DNA from: Leptospira broomii serovar Hurstbridge str. 5399
GTDB lineage: Bacteria > Spirochaetota > Leptospiria > Leptospirales > Leptospiraceae
Reading direction: 5' to 3'
Length of the DNA stretch: 64,000 nucleotides
Assembly: GCF_000243715.2 (NCBI RefSeq)
Contig: NZ_AHMO02000008.1
Span: 235,001 to 299,000 of the forward strand
Both the position numbers and the translations under genes were made by a program. The notes beneath the pieces were generated by a model, which was not told where the DNA came from, made no database searches, and worked only from the letters and a program-made list of their open reading frames with translations. This document shows positions 56,501-64,000 of the stretch, piece by piece. How positions within the stretch are numbered: position 1 is the stretch's first letter; every line of letters starts with the position of its first letter.

Positions 56501-56627
56501 AAACCCTGTCAAAGAGAATCTGTCCGGTAAAGGAGTTAAATAGGCTGTGATAAAGAAGAAATAGCCCGACTAGTATGGTTAAGGAAATTTTCCGCTTTTG
56601 AAGGATCTGAAAGACCGAGGAGGCCAC
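53583..56627 (-). CDS. AsmA-like/YdbH-like intermembrane lipid-transport protein
   Basis: 1014 residues: one N-terminal anchor helix (about 15-32, SLTILVGLFLLYHSLFNS), then a long repetitive beta-rich body typical of the AsmA/TamB/YdbH bridge family (IRIQDITVHAS, LKLSRIALEDLELNLVQKGK, and many two-sided strands of the type KLKANLDDLLPLLPL). The C-terminal part ends in an amphipathic helix. Such proteins form a hydrophobic groove across the periplasm for phospholipids. The start is GTG at 56627, 17 bases after the STAS gene, without a clear ribosome site. The DUF1318 gene follows directly. Confidence 0.82.
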   Translation of the reverse strand: MASSVFQILQKRKISLTILVGLFLLYHSLFNSFTGQILFDRVFVQLVRGEIKGNVQKFSPLYGIRIQDITVHASSEWGSEPLLVLKRFEFSYNLPYLFFGRLKLSRIALEDLELNLVQKGKVWNIATIFPSSKATTEPPPAAPSDPLTQIRTYFPVSAFLRFELKNINVRILSNNGAKSYSAGLEGLEFALELDTKRFTKIPFDLTVLQLIDDFQFRLNPEKQIRLRFEDSSRSLDHPLRFTWIWDRGNVRETFRSKLDVGSERIPLRLRNRLVAPFGFSFKYDLEYSPDSKELMLGNLQFKVNDDVWLEGGGKISGFGDESQLVNVALQKSKIRLAPVSDFLQSLGFAGISMQGEASLAPVLFEGTSKDLRVIGEIKANGLNLRIAGRTHRIPELYLDWDARLYPSTNQAVTGPNPLPWIGILDIKKLKVLYNDATLLGTIFYSGDPKVRERALSLDLKLDRFSLAPYSPGLAGLLSVDLGVRGADFSSLDLNLKMKAKGFRFAYGRGNSGNILLDGKLKGILRFPDKPWELREIHISPLSMGISSPEGTEAFSLESGGKVRLGESLSADLNNAKLKANLDDLLPLLPLVLRESLMPVRSQLGANVGLSGDLSYSKIASVQEIKGGFGLLVPALEIKDGKLKVSVMIDGSPANKIHLKQLDLSAFAGKLSFQSSGTLSRPKQDEAPPSVGPFAPDLSGSFRLLSKEDAYLIKGLTFRGDLSLGFRWVGSMISGNFSSKESGLYISNRLCPSPECKLYRIDGLNASVPFQHDVSMRETRNLIEGDKRKFVMNYGRLPEPNFTIREIVGTHPSLKGLPFEYVKPKGGSPGLSANINYSENYLRMDFLKVYTLDGEVLGKDVIINVGAGTPEKMEYALALRVKDIDLKQLLPNRSRSKIDDGKIKADVNLWGRNLGDPIPNLNLFFSVYQIGRDFGKSAINIFAPSNLLTDFIYTSYAVDKIELELSKGLVYAVILFKRSVLGTFVNLENNQVSQQRMPLANFLKRAQSEIETYNK

Positions 56628-56644
56628 CTGAATTTCGGGTAAAA

Positions 56645-56986
56645 TTAATATTCGAAAGACTCGATAGCCTCTTCCAAGGTTTTGTAGATCTCAAAAATGC
56701 TAGCGAGTTTGGTAATCTCCATCAGATTCTCAATGTCGGAATTTAGGTTGGTAAAAACCATTCTTCCTTTGAGTCCGTCGATGTGTTTGTAGATGTTCAG
56801 GAACATCCCCAATCCGGCGGAGTTGATGAAGGGCACTTTTTTAAGGTCGATAATAAACTTCGGGACGTCACCCTTCGAGATATACTCCTCGATTTTTTGT
56901 CCAAGTTCGAATTCGTTTCCAGCCTTGATGGGTCCTTCGATCTTGATAATGTGGACGTCGTTTTTCGTGGTGACTTTGATTTTCAT
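56645..56986 (-). CDS. STAS-domain anti-anti-sigma factor
   Basis: 113 residues, a complete STAS domain with the phosphorylatable Ser56 in VPFINSAGLGMFL (51-63). In partner switching, the unphosphorylated form binds an anti-sigma kinase and frees a sigma factor or other target; SpoIIE-type phosphatases reactivate it. Two such phosphatases are encoded at 6970-8295 and 16980-18368, but a kinase of the RsbW type is not seen in the window. AAAGGG lies just before the ATG. It is the first gene of a run with the AsmA-like, DUF1318 and giant lipoprotein genes. Confidence 0.92.
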   Translation of the reverse strand: MKIKVTTKNDVHIIKIEGPIKAGNEFELGQKIEEYISKGDVPKFIIDLKKVPFINSAGLGMFLNIYKHIDGLKGRMVFTNLNSDIENLMEITKLASIFEIYKTLEEAIESFEY

Positions 56987-57178
56987 AACCCTTTCTTGGA
57001 TTTTTGTGCATATATAGAATCGGCATTCTAGTCGTCTTGTAAAGTCCTTTTTTACGAGATCATTCCCAAATCCGGTCCTGCTTTGCAGGAAATGGCGCCT
57101 ATCGGTTTCGGCCGGTAGAATTATGCGGAATAATGATCGACATTTTGGCCGGAATGAAACAACGTACCATCGTCAAAG

Positions 57179-58183
57179 ATGGCTTCCAAACCACCCCTCC
57201 TATCCGTCGTCATTCCCATATACAATGAGGAAAAAACAATTCCGGAGCTTGCTAAGCGACTGAATTCCCTCTTAAAGATCCTAAAAACCAAATTCGGCTT
57301 CGATTCCGCCGATTCGGAAATTCTGTTTGTAAACGACGGCTCTCGGGATGAGAGCGCGGAAATTCTAAAAGAGTTATGCGAGTCCACACCCGGTTTTTTC
57401 CTAGTGAACCTATCCAGAAACTATGGGCACCAGCTTGCCATTACCGCAGGAATCGATGTGGCTCGAGGCGAGGCGGTGGCGGTTATGGACGGCGACCTGC
57501 AGGATCCTCCCGAATTCGTTGCCGATTTATTCGAAAAAATGAAAGACGGGTTCGATGTCGTTTATGCACGAAGGAGGACTCGCGAAGGCGAGTCGATTTT
57601 CAAACTTATAACGGCCCATCTCTTTTACAGAACCTTGAAAAAATTAACCAAATTCGATATCCCGATCGATACGGGGGATTTTCGAATTATGAGCCGAAGA
57701 GTTACAGACGTATTGGTTTCGATGAGAGAACAACATCGTTACATCCGCGGCCTGATTGCTTGGATCGGATTTCGTCAAACCGGATTGGAATACGATCGTG
57801 ATGAGCGTTTCGACGGTGAGACCAAATTTTCCCTAGGGAAAATGCTTAAATTCGCATTAGACGGAATTACCTCTTTTTCTTCCGCACCTCTAAAGCTCTC
57901 CTCTTATCTAGGCTTTTCCGCCGCATTTGCAGGAGCCCTGTACACTATTTATATTCTTTATCTGAAATTGTTTACGAACAATACCATCCAGGGTTGGACC
58001 TCGGTGATGATCGTGGTTTTGATACTCGGTGGGATTCAGTTATTGGCGCTCGGGATGATCGGGGAATATTTAAGTAGAGTCAACGACCAATCCAAGAATC
58101 GTCCGCTCTATGTGATCGAAAAGATTTATTCCACCGATACCGCCCCTAAACAAAAAGAGAAAAAGAAATCGGCCAAGAGTTAA
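57179..58183 (+). CDS. Polyprenyl-phosphate glycosyltransferase (GT2, GtrB/ArnC/DPM1-like)
   Basis: 334 residues: a GT2 domain with SVVIPIYNEEKTIPEL, FVNDGSRDESAEILK and the metal motif MDGDLQDPPE, acceptor region DTGDFRIMSRR, followed by two transmembrane helices (about 235-305, ending LLALGMIGEYLSRV). Enzymes of this type load a sugar from a nucleotide donor onto undecaprenyl phosphate on the cytosolic face. A polytopic GT-C protein is encoded next and would be the expected transferase using that carrier. No good ribosome site precedes the ATG. Confidence 0.9.
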   Translation: MASKPPLLSVVIPIYNEEKTIPELAKRLNSLLKILKTKFGFDSADSEILFVNDGSRDESAEILKELCESTPGFFLVNLSRNYGHQLAITAGIDVARGEAVAVMDGDLQDPPEFVADLFEKMKDGFDVVYARRRTREGESIFKLITAHLFYRTLKKLTKFDIPIDTGDFRIMSRRVTDVLVSMREQHRYIRGLIAWIGFRQTGLEYDRDERFDGETKFSLGKMLKFALDGITSFSSAPLKLSSYLGFSAAFAGALYTIYILYLKLFTNNTIQGWTSVMIVVLILGGIQLLALGMIGEYLSRVNDQSKNRPLYVIEKIYSTDTAPKQKEKKKSAKS

Positions 58184-58198
58184 CGATCCTTCTTTTAA

Positions 58199-58229
58199 GA
58201 AGGAACTGTAGTTGCTAGTTCCTTCGTTT
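58199..58229 (+). terminator. Hairpin after the GT2 gene
   Basis: Perfect 9-bp stem GAAGGAACT/AGTTCCTTC with a 9-base loop, followed by GTTTAG. The T-tract is short, so read-through into the following GT-C gene is possible. Confidence 0.5.
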
Positions 58230-58365
58230 AGTAAAATGGAAGGTTTTTTAACGGTGAAATACAGTCCAATTCCGCCTGCTCATTTCCGATGAGGAAAAAT
58301 CCTTTCCCCCAAAGACGCATCCTATAATCTGATCGAGAAAACTCTAGGAATGTTTGGGGGGAAAA

Positions 58366-60327
58366 ATGAATCGTCTTACGGATAGAATTCTAGGCTTTTT
58401 TTTGATTTCAGCCGCATTGTTTCTGACCGGAATCATGGTTTGGAAGAATTGGTCCGCATTCCTAAACATTTGCCCGATAAAAGATCTGCTTACCTGGGAT
58501 GAAAATATCCGTCTCAACCAATTACTGGACCAGTACCAAGATTTTCGAGACGGACGGTACTGGCGCGGATTCTTTCCTTTTTTAGAGGCGTCTACCTGGC
58601 CTCCTCTCAGATCGATCTTTTCTCTCTTTATGCTTTGGGGTCCTGGAGAATGGCCTATCACTTGGAAAGATTCTTTCCTCGGATTGATATTTTATGCGCT
58701 TTGCTTTCCCACATTAATCTATATCAGCTTTCGAATCACGGGTTCTTTCATTTTCTCCGGCGCCGTTTCTCTATTTATTCTGGCGATGTCCCTTCACACT
58801 ACTGAAACTCCCGCTTACAGTTTATCGTCTATGCTTGAAACTCAGGGAATGTTCGTGTTGTTATGGGTGTATTTCGCGTTATATAGACTTTACGATTCGG
58901 TGCAAAAATTAGTGCCCGGCTCCGAAATGGAAAAAGGAAGTAGGGTCCCCTTACTCGTTTCCTTGGCGCTACTCTCTTTATTTTTTACAAAATATCCGTA
59001 CGGGCTTTTGCTTTTTATTTCTTTATTCTTATACGAAGGAATTGCCCGCCTTCCTGAATTAATCGGTTTCCTCCGGTTCGCAATTCGGGTTCATTACAAA
59101 AATCTGCGTTTAATTTTTTTGGTCGTAGTGGTAGGGCTCGTATTTTCCCTTCCGATCCTACGAGTCGTTACGGACTGGAATTTAGATCAAAGATCATTTA
59201 AGAAAGTCTTATACTTTCTAACCGTGATCCTATTTTTAGACTTTAATTATTTCTTATTTAAATACAGGGACGAAGCTAAAAGCGTCACGCCTCCGTCCCT
59301 TCGAGTGCTCTATATCTACGCGATACTTCCGAGTTTTGTCTGGCTATTCGCCAACTTGGACAGGGTCATGAGTCTCGTGAATGCCCAGATGATCGTAAAC
59401 AAATTCGTCAGAAGTTTCATACTGAGCCTTTTCGAATCTCCAAGCGAGAGGATCCCGGCGAGTCACGTTTTCGACGATCCTTGGATTTTTCGTATTCTTT
59501 TTATCGGATCAACCATACTCATCGTAATCTGGTTCTATCTTAGATCGAGAGACAAAGACGCCGATGTAAAATCGACTTATACCCGAAGTCTAACGAAATC
59601 TCCAGAAGGGAAATTGGATTCCTTACTTGCAAGGCTGGAAAGTCTATCATGGCCCGCTGCACTAAGAGATCCTTTATTTGCGATTTCTGCAGTAGTTTTC
59701 TTACAGTATATAGTGATCGACGTCACTACAGGCAACAAACAACTAAGGCACGTCTTTTACCCGTTACCTGCTTTACTTTGGATTTTGAGTTTATGGTTTT
59801 TCCGAGCGATCAAAGATTCGAAAAAATTGCAAAGCAAAGTTATGATGTCTTTGTTCTCGGGAATCATTTTTACCTGGGGGATCTCCTTATTTTTCAGGAC
59901 CGGAGGACTATTAAACGTTTCCTATTATCAGTCCCACTCATTCTGTCTGAAAGGATTCGAGGAACAAGTATTTCAACCTGCTCGGGATTTTGCATCCAAG
60001 ATTGATTCGAATGGGAAATACATAGCTTTTAACGCGTTCCATGACGAGGAAAATTTTCAAACTCCCGGACGCGTTCTAGCCTCCGAGTTCGATCTTTTAT
60101 TCAGATTAAAGACTTTGGATAAAGGTAAATACAGAAACGATAACAAATATCGCTGGAAAACCTGGGAAGAATTTGACAGACTCATCTATGTCGGACCAAA
60201 TTGCGAGCTACCCGACAAATATAAAATAAGAACGGACAGTCTCGGATATGCAATCGAACAGTTAGCGGAGTATTCCAAAGGGAAAGGACTGTATTGCATG
60301 AAAGAATTTCGTCTAATCCGCAGATAA
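58366..60327 (+). CDS. Polytopic GT-C-type glycosyltransferase-like membrane protein
   Basis: About 653 residues with roughly eleven to twelve hydrophobic helices and a C-terminal soluble part (about 550-653). An acidic motif TWDENIRL lies in the first outer loop, where ArnT/PMT-like GT-C enzymes keep a catalytic Asp or Glu. I therefore infer transfer of a sugar from a polyprenyl carrier to an envelope acceptor. ATG 58366 is chosen because GGGGGG lies 4-5 bases upstream; an in-frame TTG at 58354 is less likely. The family assignment is by topology and motif, not by firm recognition. Confidence 0.72.
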   Translation: MNRLTDRILGFFLISAALFLTGIMVWKNWSAFLNICPIKDLLTWDENIRLNQLLDQYQDFRDGRYWRGFFPFLEASTWPPLRSIFSLFMLWGPGEWPITWKDSFLGLIFYALCFPTLIYISFRITGSFIFSGAVSLFILAMSLHTTETPAYSLSSMLETQGMFVLLWVYFALYRLYDSVQKLVPGSEMEKGSRVPLLVSLALLSLFFTKYPYGLLLFISLFLYEGIARLPELIGFLRFAIRVHYKNLRLIFLVVVVGLVFSLPILRVVTDWNLDQRSFKKVLYFLTVILFLDFNYFLFKYRDEAKSVTPPSLRVLYIYAILPSFVWLFANLDRVMSLVNAQMIVNKFVRSFILSLFESPSERIPASHVFDDPWIFRILFIGSTILIVIWFYLRSRDKDADVKSTYTRSLTKSPEGKLDSLLARLESLSWPAALRDPLFAISAVVFLQYIVIDVTTGNKQLRHVFYPLPALLWILSLWFFRAIKDSKKLQSKVMMSLFSGIIFTWGISLFFRTGGLLNVSYYQSHSFCLKGFEEQVFQPARDFASKIDSNGKYIAFNAFHDEENFQTPGRVLASEFDLLFRLKTLDKGKYRNDNKYRWKTWEEFDRLIYVGPNCELPDKYKIRTDSLGYAIEQLAEYSKGKGLYCMKEFRLIRR

Positions 60328-60373
60328 TCTTCCGTTCCGGGAAAAGCGGTCGCTTTGGAGGCTCTAGAAACTC

Positions 60374-62386
60374 GTGTCGAATCCGTGGCTACTGCCCACT
60401 CTTCTAGCAACCTTACCTTCGAGTATCTTCCTATTCGCTATCTATTCTTATCTTTATTATAGGGAGAAGCAAAAAGCTCTACTAATGTGGGCGATATGTT
60501 GCTTCTTCCATATTATGTTTTATATCGGAAATATTTTTCTAGCGACCGGAATGACGGAGATTTATCGATTCTATCCGAATGTGACCTTTGATTTTTTGAT
60601 CGCGACTTTTCAGTTGATTGGATGCATGTATTTCCTGAAAAGGGCGACCCCGAACGCGGCAAAGATAATCTTAATGGTCGTCGGAGTCTGGGCTGTCTAT
60701 CTGGACGTGATCAATACTAATAATTTTTTACTGATGAGTCCCGTTTATATTCTGATCGGATTTTCCCAGATATTCACAGGCGTTTCCTTTTTAAGGCTAA
60801 CTGATAACAATATTGGAAAAAAGATCGCCGGATGGATACTTATATTATGGGGTTTTCATGTCTTAAATTATCCGATCTTGAGGCCAATTCCGGAATTTGC
60901 TTATATCGGTTTTTCAATCGGCGGTTTTTTTAGAATCTCTTTGGCGATCGCAATTTTATTCTTCTATTTCGAAGAAACTAAAAACGAGTTAACGCAAACC
61001 CAAAATGATTATAAAAAAATAATAGAAACCACTCAGGAAGGGATTTGGATGATCGATAAGGATGCGAATACATCCTTCGTGAACGATAAGATGTGCGATT
61101 TTTTGGAAATATCCGAAAAGGATTTTATCGGAAAATCCCTATTCGACTTTATCGACCCCGAATTCAAAACGATCGTCGAAAAGAGATTGGCCGAACGGAA
61201 ATTAGGGTTAAGCGAAATTCACGATTTTCATTTTAAGAATAAGAAAGGGGAATCTATTTGGTTATTGATGTCGAGTAGTCCGATTTTCGACATCAACGGA
61301 AATTATGACGGCGCCCTTGCCATGAGCACGGATATCACGCCCTTCAAGAAGGCAGAAGGCGCTTTAAAGGAACGCGAACGACAGCTTTCCACCTTAATAA
61401 AAAATCTACCTGGAATCGCATATCGATGCAAAGTGAATATCGACTGGACGATGGAATTCATTAGCGACGGGTGCTTCGAGTTAACCGGTTATTCTCCTTC
61501 CGATTTCGTGGATAACCGAACCGTTTCGTTCGGTAGCATCATTCATGAAGATGATAGCGAACGAGTCTATAACGAAGTCGTAACCGCCATTAATGCAAAC
61601 CAATCCTATCGTTTAGTTTATCGCATCTTGCATAGAAATGGTAACCTTCGATGGGCTTGGGAACAAGGTTCCGCCGTAAAGGGAGAAAACGGAGAGATTT
61701 TAGCGTTAGAGGGATTTATCACCGATTTTAGTCAAGTAAAGGCCGCCGAAGAGATCATGTCAAAAACTCTTGAAGAGAAGGAGATCTTGCTAAAAGAAGT
61801 CCATCACCGGGTAAAGAATTATCTGCAAGTACTATCTAGCTTACTGTCGATGCACATGGATTTAAGCGAAGAGTCCGAATCCAAATCGGTGCTTTTCGAA
61901 AGTCAAAACAGAATCCAATCGATGGCTTACGTGCATGAATCGCTATACGGAAAAAATTCCATTAGCGACGAGTTCTTCCCCGAATACGTAAGTAGACTTG
62001 TCGAAAGCCTCTTACGATCCTTCGGATACAAGACAGACGAAATCCGAATAGATCTTAGGTGCGAACCGGTCCCTCTTAGACAAAACGCGTTCATTCCTAT
62101 CGGTCTCATATTGAACGAGTTAGTCACAAACGCTTTGAAGCACGCCTTTATTTCAAAGCCTTCTGCCGAAGTAAAATCGCTCGGAATCGCTTTTTACACG
62201 GAGGGCAACTGGGTTCACTTAGAAGTCAGCGATAACGGAAGCGGGAAGGACCCGAAAGTTCGACCTTCAGAGTCAATGGGTTTAGAACTCGTAGACCTAT
62301 TAGCTAAACAACTAAAGGGGAACGTCCTGGACTTGACTCATTCGAAAGGAACAACTACTCGAGTTCGATTCCCGATCCTATCTTAA
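60374..62386 (+). CDS. PAS-domain sensor kinase of the HisKA_2 family
   Basis: 670 residues: seven or so N-terminal transmembrane helices (about 8-200), two PAS domains (about 212-335 and 340-462, with SLFDFIDPEF and the PAC-type ends MSTDITPFKKAEGAL and ITDFSQVKAAEE), then a HisKA_2 dimerisation domain with phospho-acceptor His477 (LLKEVHHRVKNYLQ) and an ATPase domain with LILNELVTNALKHAF and VSDNGSGKDPK. The start is GTG at 60374 with GGAGG about 12 bases upstream. It converges on the hydroxylase gene with 13 bases between. Confidence 0.9.
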   Translation: MSNPWLLPTLLATLPSSIFLFAIYSYLYYREKQKALLMWAICCFFHIMFYIGNIFLATGMTEIYRFYPNVTFDFLIATFQLIGCMYFLKRATPNAAKIILMVVGVWAVYLDVINTNNFLLMSPVYILIGFSQIFTGVSFLRLTDNNIGKKIAGWILILWGFHVLNYPILRPIPEFAYIGFSIGGFFRISLAIAILFFYFEETKNELTQTQNDYKKIIETTQEGIWMIDKDANTSFVNDKMCDFLEISEKDFIGKSLFDFIDPEFKTIVEKRLAERKLGLSEIHDFHFKNKKGESIWLLMSSSPIFDINGNYDGALAMSTDITPFKKAEGALKERERQLSTLIKNLPGIAYRCKVNIDWTMEFISDGCFELTGYSPSDFVDNRTVSFGSIIHEDDSERVYNEVVTAINANQSYRLVYRILHRNGNLRWAWEQGSAVKGENGEILALEGFITDFSQVKAAEEIMSKTLEEKEILLKEVHHRVKNYLQVLSSLLSMHMDLSEESESKSVLFESQNRIQSMAYVHESLYGKNSISDEFFPEYVSRLVESLLRSFGYKTDEIRIDLRCEPVPLRQNAFIPIGLILNELVTNALKHAFISKPSAEVKSLGIAFYTEGNWVHLEVSDNGSGKDPKVRPSESMGLELVDLLAKQLKGNVLDLTHSKGTTTRVRFPILS

Positions 62387-62399
62387 TCTATTAAGTTAA

Positions 62400-63218
62400 T
62401 CATGCATTTTGCGTGTTTGCATCGGTGATCGAAACCTCTTCCGGATCGCGATTCGTAACTTCTCGGAAGGTTTCCAAATATTTCGGATGATTCGTCCCCA
62501 TTAAGCGATCCCAAATATTAAAATATAATCCGTAATTACAGTTAAAATATCGATGATGCATATTGTGGTGCGTCGTCGTATTATGCCATCTTAGAAATTT
62601 ATTATCCAAAAATCCTTTCGGAAAAAGTTCGAAGGAAAGGTGACCTAAAACGTTTAGGAAATTGCTATAGAAGAAAAAAACCAAAAGCGCTATGGAATGC
62701 ATCGGTAAAATCAAGGCAGCAAGAGGAATAATCCCCGCCTCTACGACCGCCTCGTACGGGTGGAAGGAAAATGCGGCCCAAGGAGAAGGGTTTGTGGATC
62801 TATGATGAGTTAAATGCATTTTTTTGAAAAGAAGCGGGTGATGCATTAACCGGTGAGTCCAATAGAAATAGGTATCATGTAATAATATCAGTGCCACGAT
62901 ACTGAACACCATGTACGCGACTCCATAATCGGAAACCTTTTCGTACAGTAGGGTCCAACCTTGTTCTTTCATCCAATAGACCAAGATTCCCGAGGCGGCA
63001 AAAATAAATAAAGTTAACGCGGAATATTTAAGCTCGTAATAGATTTTTTCTTTTTCAGGCAATCTCGATTGGATAATCCTGTGTTTTAATTTATCCCTAA
63101 AAACGTACCATACGAAGAAATATGCCAATCCGGCCATGAATAAATATCTTACCCATAATGTCACGAGCGAGAATACGTAGTAACCTTCGTATCCGATTTT
63201 TTGAACTAACTCAGTCAT
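62400..63218 (-). CDS. Sterol desaturase/fatty acid hydroxylase family protein
   Basis: 272 residues, about five transmembrane helices and the complete di-iron histidine set: HDTYFYWTHRLMHH (114-127), HLTHH (135-139), His153 in FHPYEA, and HHNMHH (217-222). Family members hydroxylate or desaturate sterols, carotenoids, fatty-acid chains or ether lipids at the membrane with O2; here a membrane lipid is the likely substrate. It stands alone between two unrelated genes. Confidence 0.9.
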   Translation of the reverse strand: MTELVQKIGYEGYYVFSLVTLWVRYLFMAGLAYFFVWYVFRDKLKHRIIQSRLPEKEKIYYELKYSALTLFIFAASGILVYWMKEQGWTLLYEKVSDYGVAYMVFSIVALILLHDTYFYWTHRLMHHPLLFKKMHLTHHRSTNPSPWAAFSFHPYEAVVEAGIIPLAALILPMHSIALLVFFFYSNFLNVLGHLSFELFPKGFLDNKFLRWHNTTTHHNMHHRYFNCNYGLYFNIWDRLMGTNHPKYLETFREVTNRDPEEVSITDANTQNA

Positions 63219-63348
63219 GATTCCACCTCGCCGTCTTTATTTCTTTTCGCTTTCAATATCGTATTTTAACAGTAGGACCTTCGGGATTCTATTAGATCAT
63301 GAAAAGACCTAGCCGATTCCGAAATCAGGGAGGATTTATCGATGAATT

Positions 63349-64000
63349 TTATGACTGAGGTTGCCTTTCTCGATTTTTACGAAATTCTGTCGGAGTGACG
63401 CCGGTAAGTTCTTTGAACGCCCTGTTAAACGGGCCTAAGGATTGGTAGCCTAAGTCCATAGCGATTCGAATAATCGGAAACTCGTCCTTTCCGGAATCCA
63501 ATAGGATTTCGCATGCTTCTTGGATCCGATATCGATTGAGGAAGTCGGGAAAATTTCGAAAACCCATACCCTGATTAATCAGACGTCTTAGTTTATATTC
63601 CTGAACTTCCAAATCTTCCGCCAATTGGCCGATCGTTAGCCCGTCTTTTCGATATAGCTTTTCTTCTTCGAAAGCCAGGACTAATTTTCTCTTTAACGCC
63701 GGATCCGCTTGAATGACCCGTTCCTCTTCTTCGATTTCTCCGTCCGGCTCCGGATCGACCAAACCGTCTTTAAGTTCGAGCACTAAATGCATGAACGCAA
63801 GGATCAATCCCCAAGCGAGAACTACGTTTAATAAATCCAGGATTTCCGAAAGCGCTTTTCCGCGTAAAATCAAATGGGAGAATATCGAGAAAGTAATGAC
63901 GCTACCGGTAACGAGAATGTGGACCTCCCTCAATCGACGTCGAGTTTCTATTAGATCGTCCTTTCTTCCGGAATACGTCTGCAGAATGGCGGCCAGGACA
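63349..64000 (-). CDS. AraC-family regulator with membrane N-terminus, 5' end cut by window edge
   Basis: The minus-strand frame has no stop up to base 64000, so the gene begins outside the window; the TTG at 63933 is internal. The visible part has the segment LLETRRRLR-type basic loop (GRKDDLIETRRRLR) before two hydrophobic helices, an acidic linker, and a C-terminal AraC/XylS DNA-binding domain with two helix-turn-helices (LTIGQLAEDLEVQEYKLRRL, and IIRIAMDLGYQSLGPFNRAF followed by KELTGVTPTEFRKN). Membrane-bound AraC proteins of this form are frequent in Leptospira. The target genes are unknown; the hydroxylase gene lies 130 bases downstream on the same strand. Confidence 0.88.
   Translation of the reverse strand, partial: VLAAILQTYSGRKDDLIETRRRLREVHILVTGSVITFSIFSHLILRGKALSEILDLLNVVLAWGLILAFMHLVLELKDGLVDPEPDGEIEEEERVIQADPALKRKLVLAFEEEKLYRKDGLTIGQLAEDLEVQEYKLRRLINQGMGFRNFPDFLNRYRIQEACEILLDSGKDEFPIIRIAMDLGYQSLGPFNRAFKELTGVTPTEFRKNRERQPQS

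Noticed and set aside
54986..56530. Several plus-strand frames of 110-142 codons
   Set aside because: They lie opposite the AsmA-like gene, have low-complexity Ser/Arg-rich translations and no start signals.

Overview
The window reads as a chromosomal segment of a Leptospira-type spirochaete. The evidence is the protein repertoire: lipoproteins with relaxed lipoboxes, SpoIIE-type phosphatases with seven-helix membrane domains, an AraC regulator with a membrane N-terminus, DUF3332 and FecR-type lipoproteins, and many sensor kinases. By eye the GC content is in the low-to-mid 40s percent, which would fit the intermediate (P2) Leptospira better than the low-GC L. interrogans group; that placement is an inference. 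I see no phage genes, insertion sequences, CRISPR arrays or tRNA genes. Coding density is high and both edge genes are cut by the window.

Layout. 1-1.4 kb: polyamine genes speD-speE (minus). 2.1-4.7 kb: a patatin-like phospholipase converging on a sigma-factor-like gene, then a peroxiredoxin-like redox protein. 4.8-8.7 kb: a TerC membrane protein, a secernin/C69 peptidase, a membrane PP2C phosphatase and a thioesterase. 8.86-9.28 kb: RNase P RNA (minus). 9.6-13.3 kb: a TPR protein, the ribosome hibernation factor gene, an ECF sigma/anti-sigma pair and a PilZ-like protein. 13.3-20 kb: an MBOAT acyltransferase, DUF3332 and DUF192 proteins, an enoyl-CoA hydratase, a second membrane PP2C phosphatase and a zincin-like lipoprotein. 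20-29.8 kb: an outer-membrane barrel protein and a signalling block made of a 1226-residue multi-PAS kinase, a lone receiver, a receiver/degenerate-GGDEF/EAL protein and, divergent from it, a ferredoxin-adenylate cyclase-peroxidase-like fusion. 29.9-43.9 kb: hisC, then a long minus-strand run htrA - aminotransferase - murI - fecR-like - purM - clc - 7TM kinase - mutL - VTT - Cys-rich small protein - rarA. 43.9-45.0 kb: an aminopeptidase-like lipoprotein whose start codon overlaps that of htrA. 45.0-57.0 kb: a repeat-bearing intergenic stretch and an apparent operon STAS - AsmA-like - DUF1318 - a 2542-residue TolB/TPR/CHAT-like lipoprotein. 57.2-64 kb: a GT2 and GT-C glycosyltransferase pair, a PAS/HisKA_2 kinase, a sterol-desaturase-family hydroxylase and a membrane AraC regulator.

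How the genes may work together. Signalling dominates: four histidine kinases, two receiver proteins, one c-di-GMP phosphodiesterase candidate, one cAMP synthase candidate, a PilZ-like protein, two membrane PP2C phosphatases, a STAS protein and two sigma-like factors. Cell-envelope functions form the second theme: the AsmA-like/DUF1318 pair resembles the E. coli YdbH/YdbL lipid-bridge system, and there are lipid-linked sugar transfer, O-acylation, HtrA quality control and several lipoproteins.

The most unusual object is the protein at 28186-29817. It joins an adrenodoxin-type [2Fe-2S] domain, a class III adenylate cyclase with all six catalytic residues, and a class I haem-peroxidase fold in which the proximal haem-ligand His is Lys and the distal Arg is Thr. 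A redox- or peroxide-linked cAMP switch is a reasonable hypothesis. The second is the giant lipoprotein at 45320-52948, with two CHAT-like segments that both appear to lack the protease dyad.
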